This document shows, piece after piece, positions 7,605 through 13,318 of a stretch of DNA of 13,318 nucleotides. The stretch is from CAZUGH01 sp964619785 (GTDB lineage Bacteria > Bacillota > Clostridia > Lachnospirales > Lachnospiraceae): positions 1-13,318 of the forward strand of contig CAZUGH010000050.1 of NCBI GenBank assembly GCA_964619785.1. The letters are read 5' to 3'. Each line of letters begins with the position of its first letter. The stretch's first letter is position 1. Below the pieces are notes generated by a model. That model was given only the letters and a program-made list of their open reading frames with translations. It did not search any database and was not told where the DNA came from. A program made the translations under genes and the position numbers.

Positions 7605-8318
7605 ATGCCAGCATTTTTAGAAGATATTACACCGTTTTATGGAACGGGTGAATGCAATGAAGATGGTTTAAGTTTAGAAGAATTTTTAGAGGAGTATGAT
7701 CCATATCATTATAAGAATCCGTCGGTGACGACAGATATTTTGGTGTTGTGGCATCCAGAGAGTTTTAGTCAAGTTGAGACGGGTATGAAGGTGCTGATGG
7801 TGAAGAGACGCAATCACCCATCGATTGGCTGTTGGGCATTGCCAGGTGGTTTTGTCAATGTAGATGAGAATTTAGAGACTGCGGCAAAGCGTGAACTTGA
7901 GGAAGAGACAGGGCTTACAGATGTAAGTATAGAGATGGTGACGACATATGGTGAGGCAAACCGCGATCCGCGAGGCAGAATTATTACGTCTTCTTATGTG
8001 GCGCTTGTTGACGACTCGGTGGGTAAGGTTCAAGCCGGGGATGATGCGGCTGACGCTGCCTTTGTTGAGATTACGATGCATCCGCTTGATTCTCGAACGG
8101 AAGTAAGGGATGGCAAAGAGAAGGTTATCGATACATTTTCCTTGGAACTGCATAATGAAGAGAAGGGGATTAACCTTCATGCGGTGGTTGAACGTGTACA
8201 GAACGCGAAGGGACTCTTGAGAGAAAAGGTGTTCCATGTAGTTGAAAATGATGGGATTGCATTTGATCATCCACGATTTATCGTAGAAACACTATTGTAT
8301 ATTCAGACGTTATTATGA
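7605..8318 (+). CDS. NUDIX hydrolase (ADP-ribose pyrophosphatase-like)
   Basis: ATG 7605 with the purine-rich site AAAGGGTG at about 7590-7597. The product is 237 residues, cytosolic, with no signal peptide. A complete NUDIX box runs from G82 to L104: G, five residues, E88, seven residues, then REL-E-EE-T-GL (R96, E97, E100, E101, G103), which binds divalent metal and hydrolyses a nucleoside diphosphate linked to another moiety. The flanking 'CWALPGG' and 'YGEANRDPRGRIITSSYVAL' segments resemble the ADP-ribose pyrophosphatase/NrtR branch of the superfamily. The C-terminal 80 residues include 'IAFDHPRFIVETL', like the linker region of that branch, but I see no clear winged-helix DNA-binding domain, so an enzyme is more likely than an NAD regulator. 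Substrate is inferred. It lies between its own promoter and the amino-acid transporter operon; a functional link to the transporter is not evident. Confidence 0.88.
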   Translation: MPAFLEDITPFYGTGECNEDGLSLEEFLEEYDPYHYKNPSVTTDILVLWHPESFSQVETGMKVLMVKRRNHPSIGCWALPGGFVNVDENLETAAKRELEEETGLTDVSIEMVTTYGEANRDPRGRIITSSYVALVDDSVGKVQAGDDAADAAFVEITMHPLDSRTEVRDGKEKVIDTFSLELHNEEKGINLHAVVERVQNAKGLLREKVFHVVENDGIAFDHPRFIVETLLYIQTLL

Positions 8319-8324
8319 TATGAT
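8295..8324 (+). promoter_or_regulatory. Candidate promoter for the ABC transporter operon
   Basis: TTGTAT (8295-8300) and TATGAT (8319-8324), spaced 18 bp, overlap the 3' end of the NUDIX gene and sit 39 nt before the binding-protein start. No terminator separates the NUDIX gene from the operon, so read-through from upstream is also possible. Confidence 0.45.
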
Positions 8325-8363
8325 AGCCTTACAGTAAATATTGATTAACGAAGGAGAGAGAAC

Positions 8364-9176
8364 ATGAAGAAGAGAACATTAGCACTTGTATTGTGCGTAG
8401 TTATGGCAATGGGCCTTATGGTAGGCTGTGGAAGTGATAAGGATGCGGCGAGCGGCAGTGATGCGAAGAAGAAGTTCACAGTTGGATTTGACGCAGCTTT
8501 CCCACCATATGGTTATCAGGATGATAACGGGGAGTATGTTGGATTTGATCTTGATTTGGCAGCAGAGGTTTGTAAGAGAAATAACTGGGAACTTGTTAAG
8601 CAGCCGATTGATTGGAATTCAAAAGATATGGAGCTTAACACGGGAGCTATTGATTGTATTTGGAATGGTTTTACGATGAGTGAAGACCGTGTAGATACTT
8701 ACGCTTGGACCGAGCCTTATGTGGATAACAGTCAAGTATTTGTTGTGAAGGCGGATTCTGGTATTGCAGCTAAGGCGGATTTGAAGGACAAGAATGTTTT
8801 AGTTCAGGCAGATTCTTCTGCACTTGAAGCATTGAAGGCGAAGGATAATAAGGCTCTTAAGGATTCTTTTAAAAATTTGGATGAGGTTCCTGAATACAAT
8901 ACAGCTTTCTTGAATCTTGAAGCTGGTTCTGGTGATGCAATTGCGATGGATATCGGTGTGGCTGAGTATCAGCTTGAGCAGCGTGGTGCAGACAAGTTTA
9001 AGATTTTAGATGAGAAGCTTTCAACCGAGCAGTATGGTATCGGCTTTAAGCTTGACAATACAGAACTTCGTGATACCGTTCAGAAGACATTGAAAGCAAT
9101 GGTTAAGGATGGCAAGTTCATGGAGATCGCGAAGAAATGGAAGCTTGAGAATGCAGTGTGCTTGAAAGCAGAATAA
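8364..9176 (+). CDS. Amino-acid ABC transporter substrate-binding lipoprotein
   Basis: ATG 8364 has AAGGAG at 8351-8356. The product is 270 residues. Residues 1-22 are a lipoprotein signal ending in LMVGC, so Cys22 should be lipidated and the protein tethered to the outer face of the membrane. The mature part is a family 3 solute-binding protein (SBP_bac_3): 'TVGFDAAFPPYGY' near the start, 'YVGFDLDLAAEV' (the family signature) around 62-73, then 'IWNGFTMSEDR', and a C-terminal 'KDGKFMEIAKKW' helix. Family members bind polar amino acids or related small molecules and deliver them to a HisM/GlnP-type permease. The exact substrate cannot be read from the sequence. The permease follows after 24 nt and the ATPase after that, completing an importer. 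Confidence 0.92.
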   Translation: MKKRTLALVLCVVMAMGLMVGCGSDKDAASGSDAKKKFTVGFDAAFPPYGYQDDNGEYVGFDLDLAAEVCKRNNWELVKQPIDWNSKDMELNTGAIDCIWNGFTMSEDRVDTYAWTEPYVDNSQVFVVKADSGIAAKADLKDKNVLVQADSSALEALKAKDNKALKDSFKNLDEVPEYNTAFLNLEAGSGDAIAMDIGVAEYQLEQRGADKFKILDEKLSTEQYGIGFKLDNTELRDTVQKTLKAMVKDGKFMEIAKKWKLENAVCLKAE

Positions 9177-9200
9177 GTCAGGATAGGATGGAGCGTAGCG

Positions 9201-9848
9201 ATGAATATTGCTAATATTGTTAGCCAGTTAGCCGAGGGCATGGGTGTATCGCTTGAGATTTTCGCGGTGACATTGATTTGTTCTCTGCCGCTGGGACTGA
9301 TTATTGCCTTTGGTAGAATGTCAAAATATATGTTGATTCGAGTGATTGCCAAGGTCTACATATCGATTATGAGAGGTACGCCGTTGATGCTGCAACTGAT
9401 GGTGGTCTATTTTGGACCATACTATCTGTTTGGCATGAGTATTAGCAGAGAGTATCGATTGATTGCTGTGTTCATAGGTTTTGCTTTGAATTATGCGGCT
9501 TATTTTGCAGAGATATACCGTTCTGGTATTGAGTCGATGCCAGTTGGTCAGTATGAGGCGGCTAAGGTTCTAGGATATAGTAGGGCTCAGACTTTCTTTA
9601 AGATAATTCTCCCACAGGTGATTAAGAGGATTGTTCCACCGATTACCAATGAGACGATTACACTTGTGAAGGATACTTCTCTGGCATTTGTCATTGCGGT
9701 TACGGAGATGTTCACAGTGGCGCAGGCGATTGCGGCGGCGCAGACGAGTATGATTCCATTCTTGGTGGCGGGTATTTTCTACTATGTGATGAATTTACTG
9801 GTGGCATTTATTATGGAACGTGTTGAGAAGAAACTAGACTACTACTAG
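9201..9848 (+). CDS. Amino-acid ABC transporter permease (HisM/GlnP family)
   Basis: ATG 9201, with a moderate GGAG at 9190-9193. The product is 215 residues, the normal length for this family. Several hydrophobic segments are seen: about 17-37, 60-80, 90-110 and a C-terminal one near 185-205. 'RGTPLMLQL' (about 54-62) is the typical family motif after the first helices. The EAA loop that contacts the ATPase is present as EAAKVLGYSRAQTFFKIILP, preceded by 'YFAEIYRSGIESMPVGQ'. This inner-membrane protein, probably a homodimer, forms the channel for the substrate delivered by the upstream lipoprotein. The ATPase start is 10 nt downstream, indicating an operon. Confidence 0.93.
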   Translation: MNIANIVSQLAEGMGVSLEIFAVTLICSLPLGLIIAFGRMSKYMLIRVIAKVYISIMRGTPLMLQLMVVYFGPYYLFGMSISREYRLIAVFIGFALNYAAYFAEIYRSGIESMPVGQYEAAKVLGYSRAQTFFKIILPQVIKRIVPPITNETITLVKDTSLAFVIAVTEMFTVAQAIAAAQTSMIPFLVAGIFYYVMNLLVAFIMERVEKKLDYY

Positions 9849-9858
9849 GAGGCGGCTT

Positions 9859-10614
9859 ATGACTATATTAGAGATGAATCATTGCAAGAAGAGCTTCGAT
9901 GGTCTAGAAGTCCTTAAAGATATATCGATTAAGGTGGAAGAGGGCAAGGTGTTGGCGATTATTGGCCCATCTGGTTCTGGCAAGTCTACATTACTTCGCT
10001 TGGCGACGATGCTTGAGACGATGGATTCTGGTGACCTTATCTATGTGGGTGAGCACGCAGCTACCGACATAGATGGCAAGACGGTTTATGAGAAACCAGC
10101 AGTATTACGTCGCTTGCAACAGAATTTTGGGTTGGTGTTTCAAAACTTCAATCTTTTTCCGCACTATACGGTGTTGAAGAATATTACCGATGCGCCACTT
10201 CATGTTCAGAAGAGACCGAAGGATGAAGTGATGAAACAGGCGAGAGATTTGCTTCGCAAGATGGGACTAGAGGGGCGTGAAGATGCTTATCCACACCAGT
10301 TATCTGGTGGGCAGCAGCAACGTGTCTCGATTGCTCGCGCATTGGCGATGAACCCTAAGGTGTTGTTCTTCGATGAACCGACATCGGCGCTGGATCCGGA
10401 ATTAACGGGAGAGATTTTGACGGTTATCAAGGATTTGGCAGCAGAGCATATGACCATGGTTATTGTTACACATGAGATGAATTTCGCAAAAAATGTGGCT
10501 GACCATATCATTTTCATGGAAAATGGTGTCATCGCACATGAGGGAACTCCGGAAGAGGTGTTCGCTAGTAGTAATGCGAGAATTCAGGAGTTTATCGGTA
10601 AGGTTAGTAATTAA
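9859..10614 (+). CDS. Amino-acid ABC transporter ATP-binding protein (GlnQ/HisP-like)
   Basis: ATG 9859 with AGGAGG at 9847-9852, which overlaps the permease stop. The product is 251 residues, full length for the polar amino-acid uptake ATPases. All nucleotide-binding elements are intact: Walker A GPSGSGKST (36-44), Q-loop 'FQNFNLFPH' (Q95), ABC signature LSGGQQQR (148-155), Walker B VLFFDEP (D172, E173), D-loop SALD and switch His205 in 'IVTHEM'. It hydrolyses ATP at the cytosolic face to drive import through the upstream permease. Last gene of the three-gene transporter operon; a hairpin terminator follows directly. Confidence 0.94.
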   Translation: MTILEMNHCKKSFDGLEVLKDISIKVEEGKVLAIIGPSGSGKSTLLRLATMLETMDSGDLIYVGEHAATDIDGKTVYEKPAVLRRLQQNFGLVFQNFNLFPHYTVLKNITDAPLHVQKRPKDEVMKQARDLLRKMGLEGREDAYPHQLSGGQQQRVSIARALAMNPKVLFFDEPTSALDPELTGEILTVIKDLAAEHMTMVIVTHEMNFAKNVADHIIFMENGVIAHEGTPEEVFASSNARIQEFIGKVSN

Positions 10615-10617
10615 TTC

Positions 10618-10658
10618 AGAAGAGAATTCGCTTCACAAGGTGGATTCTCTTCTTTTTT
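10618..10658 (+). terminator. Intrinsic terminator after the ABC operon
   Basis: A 12-bp stem (10618-10629 AGAAGAGAATTC with 10642-10653, one T:G wobble), a 12-nt loop and a T run at 10653-10658. It begins 4 nt after the ATPase stop codon. Confidence 0.9.
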
Positions 10659-10711
10659 GTTGCCATTTTGAATAGAATATGGGGAGAAAGTCGCTATAAA
10701 AGGTGGTTTAT

Positions 10712-11259
10712 GTGAAGAAATTTTGGTTGGTGTTATTGATGATGGTTTTATGTGTGGGCTGTACGAAGGTTTCGACAAAGAGCGGTAGAAGCTACGATTT
10801 TACAGTGGTTCCAGGTAAAGATGTGCCAGCGGAGTTGGTGACGCAGATAGAGAAGCACAAGGTGAATCCATTTTCCCTGTCGATGACAGACCAGGGGTAT
10901 CTCTACATCGCCGTGGGTTATGGTGAGCAGGAGACGGGTGGTTACAGCATTCGAGTGGAATACTTAAAGGAACGGGGTGAGGACTTGGCGATTGGGACTA
11001 GTCTGGTGGGACCGAAAGAGGGTCAGGTGGTCAAAGGAAAAAAGAGCTATCCGTATATCGTTGTGAAAACGGAGGAAATTNNNNNNNNNNNNNNNNNNNN
11101 NNNNNNNNNNNNNNNNNNNNNNNNNNNNNNNNNNNNNNNNNNNNNNNNNNNNNNNNNNNNNNNNNNNNNNNNNNNNNNNNGGTGGTCAAAGGAAAAAAGA
11201 GCTATCCGTATATCGTTGTGAAAACGGAGGAAATTGATAAGAATGTTGTGTATGAGTAA
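10712..11259 (+). CDS. Putative PrcB_C-domain lipoprotein, interrupted by an assembly gap
   Basis: GTG 10712 was chosen because AGGTGG (10701-10706) precedes it by 5 nt; GTG 10703 would add three residues. The N-terminus is a lipoprotein signal (basic KK, hydrophobic core, Cys after LCVG), so the product should be membrane-tethered outside the cell. The mature region contains 'GYGEQETGGYSIRVEYLKE' and 'KSYPYIVVKTEE', matching the protease-complex-subunit PrcB C-terminal domain pattern (GGY.I.V and the YPY.VV strand). The coding sequence is broken by 100 N at 11081-11180. The 55 bases on either side (11026-11080 and 11181-11235) are identical. Collapsing them gives an in-frame 130-residue protein ending TEEIDKNVVYE at TAA 11257-11259. 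Reading straight through the N run instead shifts the frame and yields a meaningless tail. PrcB in Treponema associates with the protease PrtP; the role here is unknown. Confidence 0.72.
11026..11080 (+). repeat. Left 55-bp flank duplicated across the scaffold gap
   Basis: Identical to 11181-11235 and directly abutting the N run. Interpreted as the overlapping end of one contig rather than a biological repeat. Confidence 0.9.
11081..11180. other. Assembly gap, 100 N (probably spurious)
   Basis: Exactly 100 N, a conventional placeholder size, lies between two identical 55-bp contig ends. Merging the ends restores an intact reading frame, so probably no real sequence is missing. Confidence 0.93.
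11181..11235 (+). repeat. Right 55-bp flank duplicated across the scaffold gap
   Basis: Second copy of 11026-11080. It begins at the first base after the N run, as expected for an overlapping contig start. Confidence 0.9.
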
Positions 11260-11270
11260 GAAGCTCACAC

Positions 11271-11299
11271 TAGTTTTTTCCGAAACTATTTGCTATAAT
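11271..11299 (+). promoter_or_regulatory. Extended -10 promoter for the EAL-domain gene
   Basis: A perfect TATAAT at 11294-11299 is preceded by TG at 11291-11292 (extended -10). The -35 position 17 bp upstream is a weak TAGTTT (11271-11276). A short inverted repeat (TAGTTT/AAACTA, about 11271-11288) lies across the -35 and spacer. The start codon is 37 nt after the -10 box. Confidence 0.6.
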
Positions 11300-11336
11300 G
11301 GTAGAAAGTTATAATTACAGGCTAGGAGGATAACCA

Positions 11337-12815
11337 GTGAAATTTTTCTGGACGAAGTTACGGCCCTTTTTGGGATTAGTGATAATGGATATTTTCATGG
11401 GAATCATATGGATTTATTCGATGCAATGGACCTTTCGAGGAATGGATAATGTCTATCTAGGTATTGCCCTTAATATTATTCTGTCTATTTTGTATTTGGT
11501 CTGTGTCTTTGTACGATATTATATTTTGTATCAACGTCATGGTGTAGATGATGTGACAGGTGGCAATAATAAGCGTGAGTTTGAACGAATTGCCAGTGGA
11601 CTGATTACGAATGAAGAGAGCTATGTAATGGTGTATGCCAATATTGACCGGTTTAAGCTGATTAATGATATGTATGGCAATACAATTGGTGATTCGATAT
11701 TGAAGAAAGTACACGCTATCATCAATGAAGAGTTGCGTTGGGATGAGGTGTCGGGTCGTATCATGGCAGATAATTTTGGTATGCTGATGCGTTTTCATTC
11801 CATTGAAAAGCTAGATCAACGGCTTTATCGCATTAGTTGGCAGATTCGGAATTTGCGCGATGAATCAGAAGCACCTTATGGTATCACGTTGACATATGGT
11901 ATCTATATTGTCGAAGCGGAAGATGTGTTGTTGGAGTCGGTGATGGAGTGTGCGAATCTGGCGCGGGCCAATGTGATTAAGAATGCACACCAGGTTGCGA
12001 TGGGTATCTATGACGAGAGTGCGAAGAAGCAGTTAAGCCGCGAACGTGAGCTTGAGATGAAGATGCACAAAGCGTTGGATAATGGTGAATTTGTACCATT
12101 TCTGCAACCTAAGTATGAGCTGAAGAATGAGACAGTCGCAGGTGCGGAAGCATTGGTTCGATGGATTGACCCAGTGGAAGGGATGATTTTCCCAAATGAC
12201 TTTATTCCTCTTTTTGAGAAAAATGGATTCATTGTGCAACTAGACTTATTTATGTTTGAAGAGGTATGTAAGCTGGTTGACCGTTGGGAGTCAGCGGGTT
12301 GCCGTATTATACCGATTTCAGTGAACCTGTCGCGAGCTAATTTTGCAATACCGAATTTCTTCGATGCCTATAAGCATATTGTGAAGAAGTATGATGTTCC
12401 GAAGGGCTCTATTGAGTTTGAATTTACGGAGTCATTATTATATAACAATTTTGAAGCGTTGAATGATTTGGTAAATGAGATTCATGATTTGGGATTTTCT
12501 TGTTCCATTGATGATTTTGGAAGTGGCTATTCGTCTTTGAATATGCTTAAGGATGTGCGTGTGGACGTGCTCAAGCTTGACCGGGTTTTCTTTAGTCAGG
12601 GCGATAACAGCAGACGAGGCCAGGACGTTATCCGCAGTGTTCTCGGACTTGCCCAGGCCTTGCAGCTGAGGACGGTATCAGAAGGTGTTGAGCTTCAAGA
12701 TCAAGTAGATTATCTGCGAGAGATGAATTGTGATTTCGTGCAAGGATACATTTTCGCGAAACCGATGAAAGTCACCGCATTTGAACGGTTGGTCTACTTA
12801 GAAGAGAATGTCTAG
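11337..12815 (+). CDS. Membrane c-di-GMP phosphodiesterase with degenerate GGDEF and intact EAL domain
   Basis: GTG 11337 with a strong AGGAGGA at 11324-11330. The product is 492 residues. Two hydrophobic helices (about 10-28 and 40-64) anchor it; the rest is cytosolic. A GGDEF-family fold follows (about 70-225; 'DDVTGGNNKREFE', 'ANIDRFKLINDMYG'), but the catalytic GGDEF position reads MADNF (143-147), so diguanylate cyclase activity is very unlikely. The EAL domain (about 243-490) keeps the expected metal and catalytic residues: E271 in EALVRW, N330 in SVNLS, E362 in EFEFTE, D392/D393 in DDFGSGYSS, K413 in LKLDR, E449 in SEGVE, and Q469 in QGYIF.KP. It should therefore hydrolyse c-di-GMP to pGpG and lower the second-messenger level, possibly with the GGDEF domain as a GTP or ligand sensor. 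The final bases overlap the convergent minus-strand gene. Confidence 0.92.
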   Translation: MKFFWTKLRPFLGLVIMDIFMGIIWIYSMQWTFRGMDNVYLGIALNIILSILYLVCVFVRYYILYQRHGVDDVTGGNNKREFERIASGLITNEESYVMVYANIDRFKLINDMYGNTIGDSILKKVHAIINEELRWDEVSGRIMADNFGMLMRFHSIEKLDQRLYRISWQIRNLRDESEAPYGITLTYGIYIVEAEDVLLESVMECANLARANVIKNAHQVAMGIYDESAKKQLSRERELEMKMHKALDNGEFVPFLQPKYELKNETVAGAEALVRWIDPVEGMIFPNDFIPLFEKNGFIVQLDLFMFEEVCKLVDRWESAGCRIIPISVNLSRANFAIPNFFDAYKHIVKKYDVPKGSIEFEFTESLLYNNFEALNDLVNEIHDLGFSCSIDDFGSGYSSLNMLKDVRVDVLKLDRVFFSQGDNSRRGQDVIRSVLGLAQALQLRTVSEGVELQDQVDYLREMNCDFVQGYIFAKPMKVTAFERLVYLEENV

Positions 12816-13210
12816 AAGTAGAGTCGTCTACGATTGCGATAGCGGTTTCTACGATATAATATTTCATGGTATAACAGGACTTCAACTAAGTTCTCTAGTA
12901 AGGATTTATCCTCTGAGAACCGGTCGGGGTCTTTTTCTATACATTGCTTGGTGATTTTTTTAGCCATTAGCTGGAACGATGTCCGATCAGGATAGGCATC
13001 GAACATGGGGCTTCCTTCGTATTCCATACGGTCGCATTCATCTTCAATACAGCTTAGCAGATGGCGTGTAATCTGTGGATACATATATCTTAGGTATTGG
13101 TAATCTTCATCTTGCTCAAGCATCTTATCCGCACCAAAGATGGGAGGGAGCTGGGGAATCAGGGGCTTCTCAAAGAAAAATCGTGTGTATTCTTTATTAT
13201 ATTCAGACAT
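12812..13210 (-). CDS. Uncharacterised small protein with Arg/Tyr-rich C-terminus
   Basis: Start at ATG 13210 (reading leftward), chosen because AAGGAG (complement of 13220-13225) lies 9 nt upstream; the in-frame extension to 13285 starts at a TTG without a good site and overlaps the promoter region. The product is 132 residues: soluble, acidic in the middle and basic at the end, with no signal peptide or membrane helix. Recognisable stretches are 'PLIPQLPPIFGADKMLEQDEDYQYLRYMYP', here read as two short motifs PQLPPIFGADKML and DYQYLRYMYP, then 'CDRMEYEGSPMFDAYPDR' and a terminal YRRNRYRNRRRLYF. I have seen similar proteins only as hypothetical proteins of Clostridia and assign no function. 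The Arg-rich tail could contact nucleic acid or acidic surfaces (inference). It is convergent with the EAL gene, with stop codons overlapping in a shared CTAG. Confidence 0.78.
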   Translation of the reverse strand: MSEYNKEYTRFFFEKPLIPQLPPIFGADKMLEQDEDYQYLRYMYPQITRHLLSCIEDECDRMEYEGSPMFDAYPDRTSFQLMAKKITKQCIEKDPDRFSEDKSLLENLVEVLLYHEILYRRNRYRNRRRLYF

Positions 13211-13241
13211 ATTGTTGTGCTCCTTATGAGAACTTATGATT

Positions 13242-13270
13242 ATTATATGGAAGAGTAGAGAATTGGGTGA
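13242..13270 (-). promoter_or_regulatory. Candidate promoter for the minus-strand gene
   Basis: On the minus strand a perfect TATAAT (complement of 13242-13247) lies 31 nt before the ATG. The -35 region 17 to 19 bp upstream (TCACCC or TTTCAC) is weak. Confidence 0.4.
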
Positions 13271-13279
13271 AAGCAAGAG

Positions 13280-13308
13280 TTGCACTTTTGCGTAAAAGTG
13301 GGTACAAT
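13280..13308 (+). promoter_or_regulatory. Rightward promoter with palindromic operator-like spacer
   Basis: TTGCAC (13280-13285) and TACAAT (13303-13308) are 17 bp apart and point to a gene beyond the right edge. A perfect inverted repeat, CACTTTT-gcgt-AAAAGTG (13283-13300), fills the spacer. There is no T run on either strand, so an operator is more plausible than a terminator. Confidence 0.45.
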
Positions 13309-13318
13309 ATAGATAATT

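Noticed and set aside
8428..8679. Second + strand open frame inside the binding-protein gene
   Set aside because: Alternative-frame shadow within a strongly supported SBP_bac_3 gene.
10673..10700. TAGAAT and TATAAA as -10 boxes for the lipoprotein gene
   Set aside because: Neither has a credible -35 at 16 to 18 bp, and TATAAA abuts the ribosome binding site. A promoter is expected after the terminator, but I cannot place it.
11181..11221. C-terminal tail of the lipoprotein read straight through the N run
   Set aside because: The placeholder shifts the frame; the tail is a wrong-frame reading of bases that encode the YPYIVVK segment in the left copy.
12818..12831. Short hairpin GTAGA-gtcg-TCTAC near the convergent gene ends
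   Set aside because: Only a 5-bp stem with no T run, lying inside the minus-strand coding sequence; too weak to call a terminator.

Overview
The window looks like chromosome of a low-GC Firmicute, most likely a gut-type Lachnospiraceae/Clostridia. The grounds are strong AGGAGG-type ribosome binding sites, SigA-like promoters, secreted leucine-rich-repeat (LRR) proteins with an EF-hand-like 'NFPD..FR.YV...D.N.DG.LS..E' module, InlB-type B repeats, and a typical Clostridia amino-acid ABC operon. Genus is inferred from family resemblance only. There are no RNA genes, insertion sequences, CRISPR arrays or phage genes.

Left half (1-7500): a markedly AT-rich, head-to-tail operon of five genes for secreted LRR proteins, all on the + strand and closely spaced or overlapping. 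The first is cut by the window edge. Genes 2 to 4 each carry a signal peptide, a short Ca-binding-like EF-hand loop and LRRs. Gene 5 carries an EF-hand loop, a short LRR block and InlB/Listeria-Bacteroides-type repeats. No LPXTG or other anchor is seen. Genes 2 and 4 share a perfectly identical 148-bp ribosome-binding-site/signal-peptide cassette, although their downstream bodies differ. Gene 3 is the paralogue of gene 2 but has an unrelated leader. This is a mosaic pattern suggesting leader exchange, and it creates direct repeats that could delete genes 2 and 3 precisely. A strong hairpin terminator closes the operon.

Middle (7501-10660): a NUDIX hydrolase gene whose promoter overlaps the preceding terminator. 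It is followed by a polar amino-acid ABC transporter operon (lipoprotein binding protein, permease, ATPase) closed by an intrinsic terminator.

Right (10661-13318): a small PrcB_C-like lipoprotein gene interrupted by a 100-N scaffold gap, an EAL phosphodiesterase with a degenerate GGDEF domain and two membrane helices, and a convergent uncharacterised gene on the minus strand. The two 55-bp flanks of the gap are identical, so the gap is almost certainly an assembly artefact. Removing it restores an intact 130-residue reading frame. At the right edge a rightward promoter carries a palindrome in its spacer, probably the control region of a divergent gene lying outside the window.

The most noteworthy material is the mosaic LRR array with its duplicated leader cassette. 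I see no convincing entirely new molecular system; the rest is ordinary housekeeping and signalling content.
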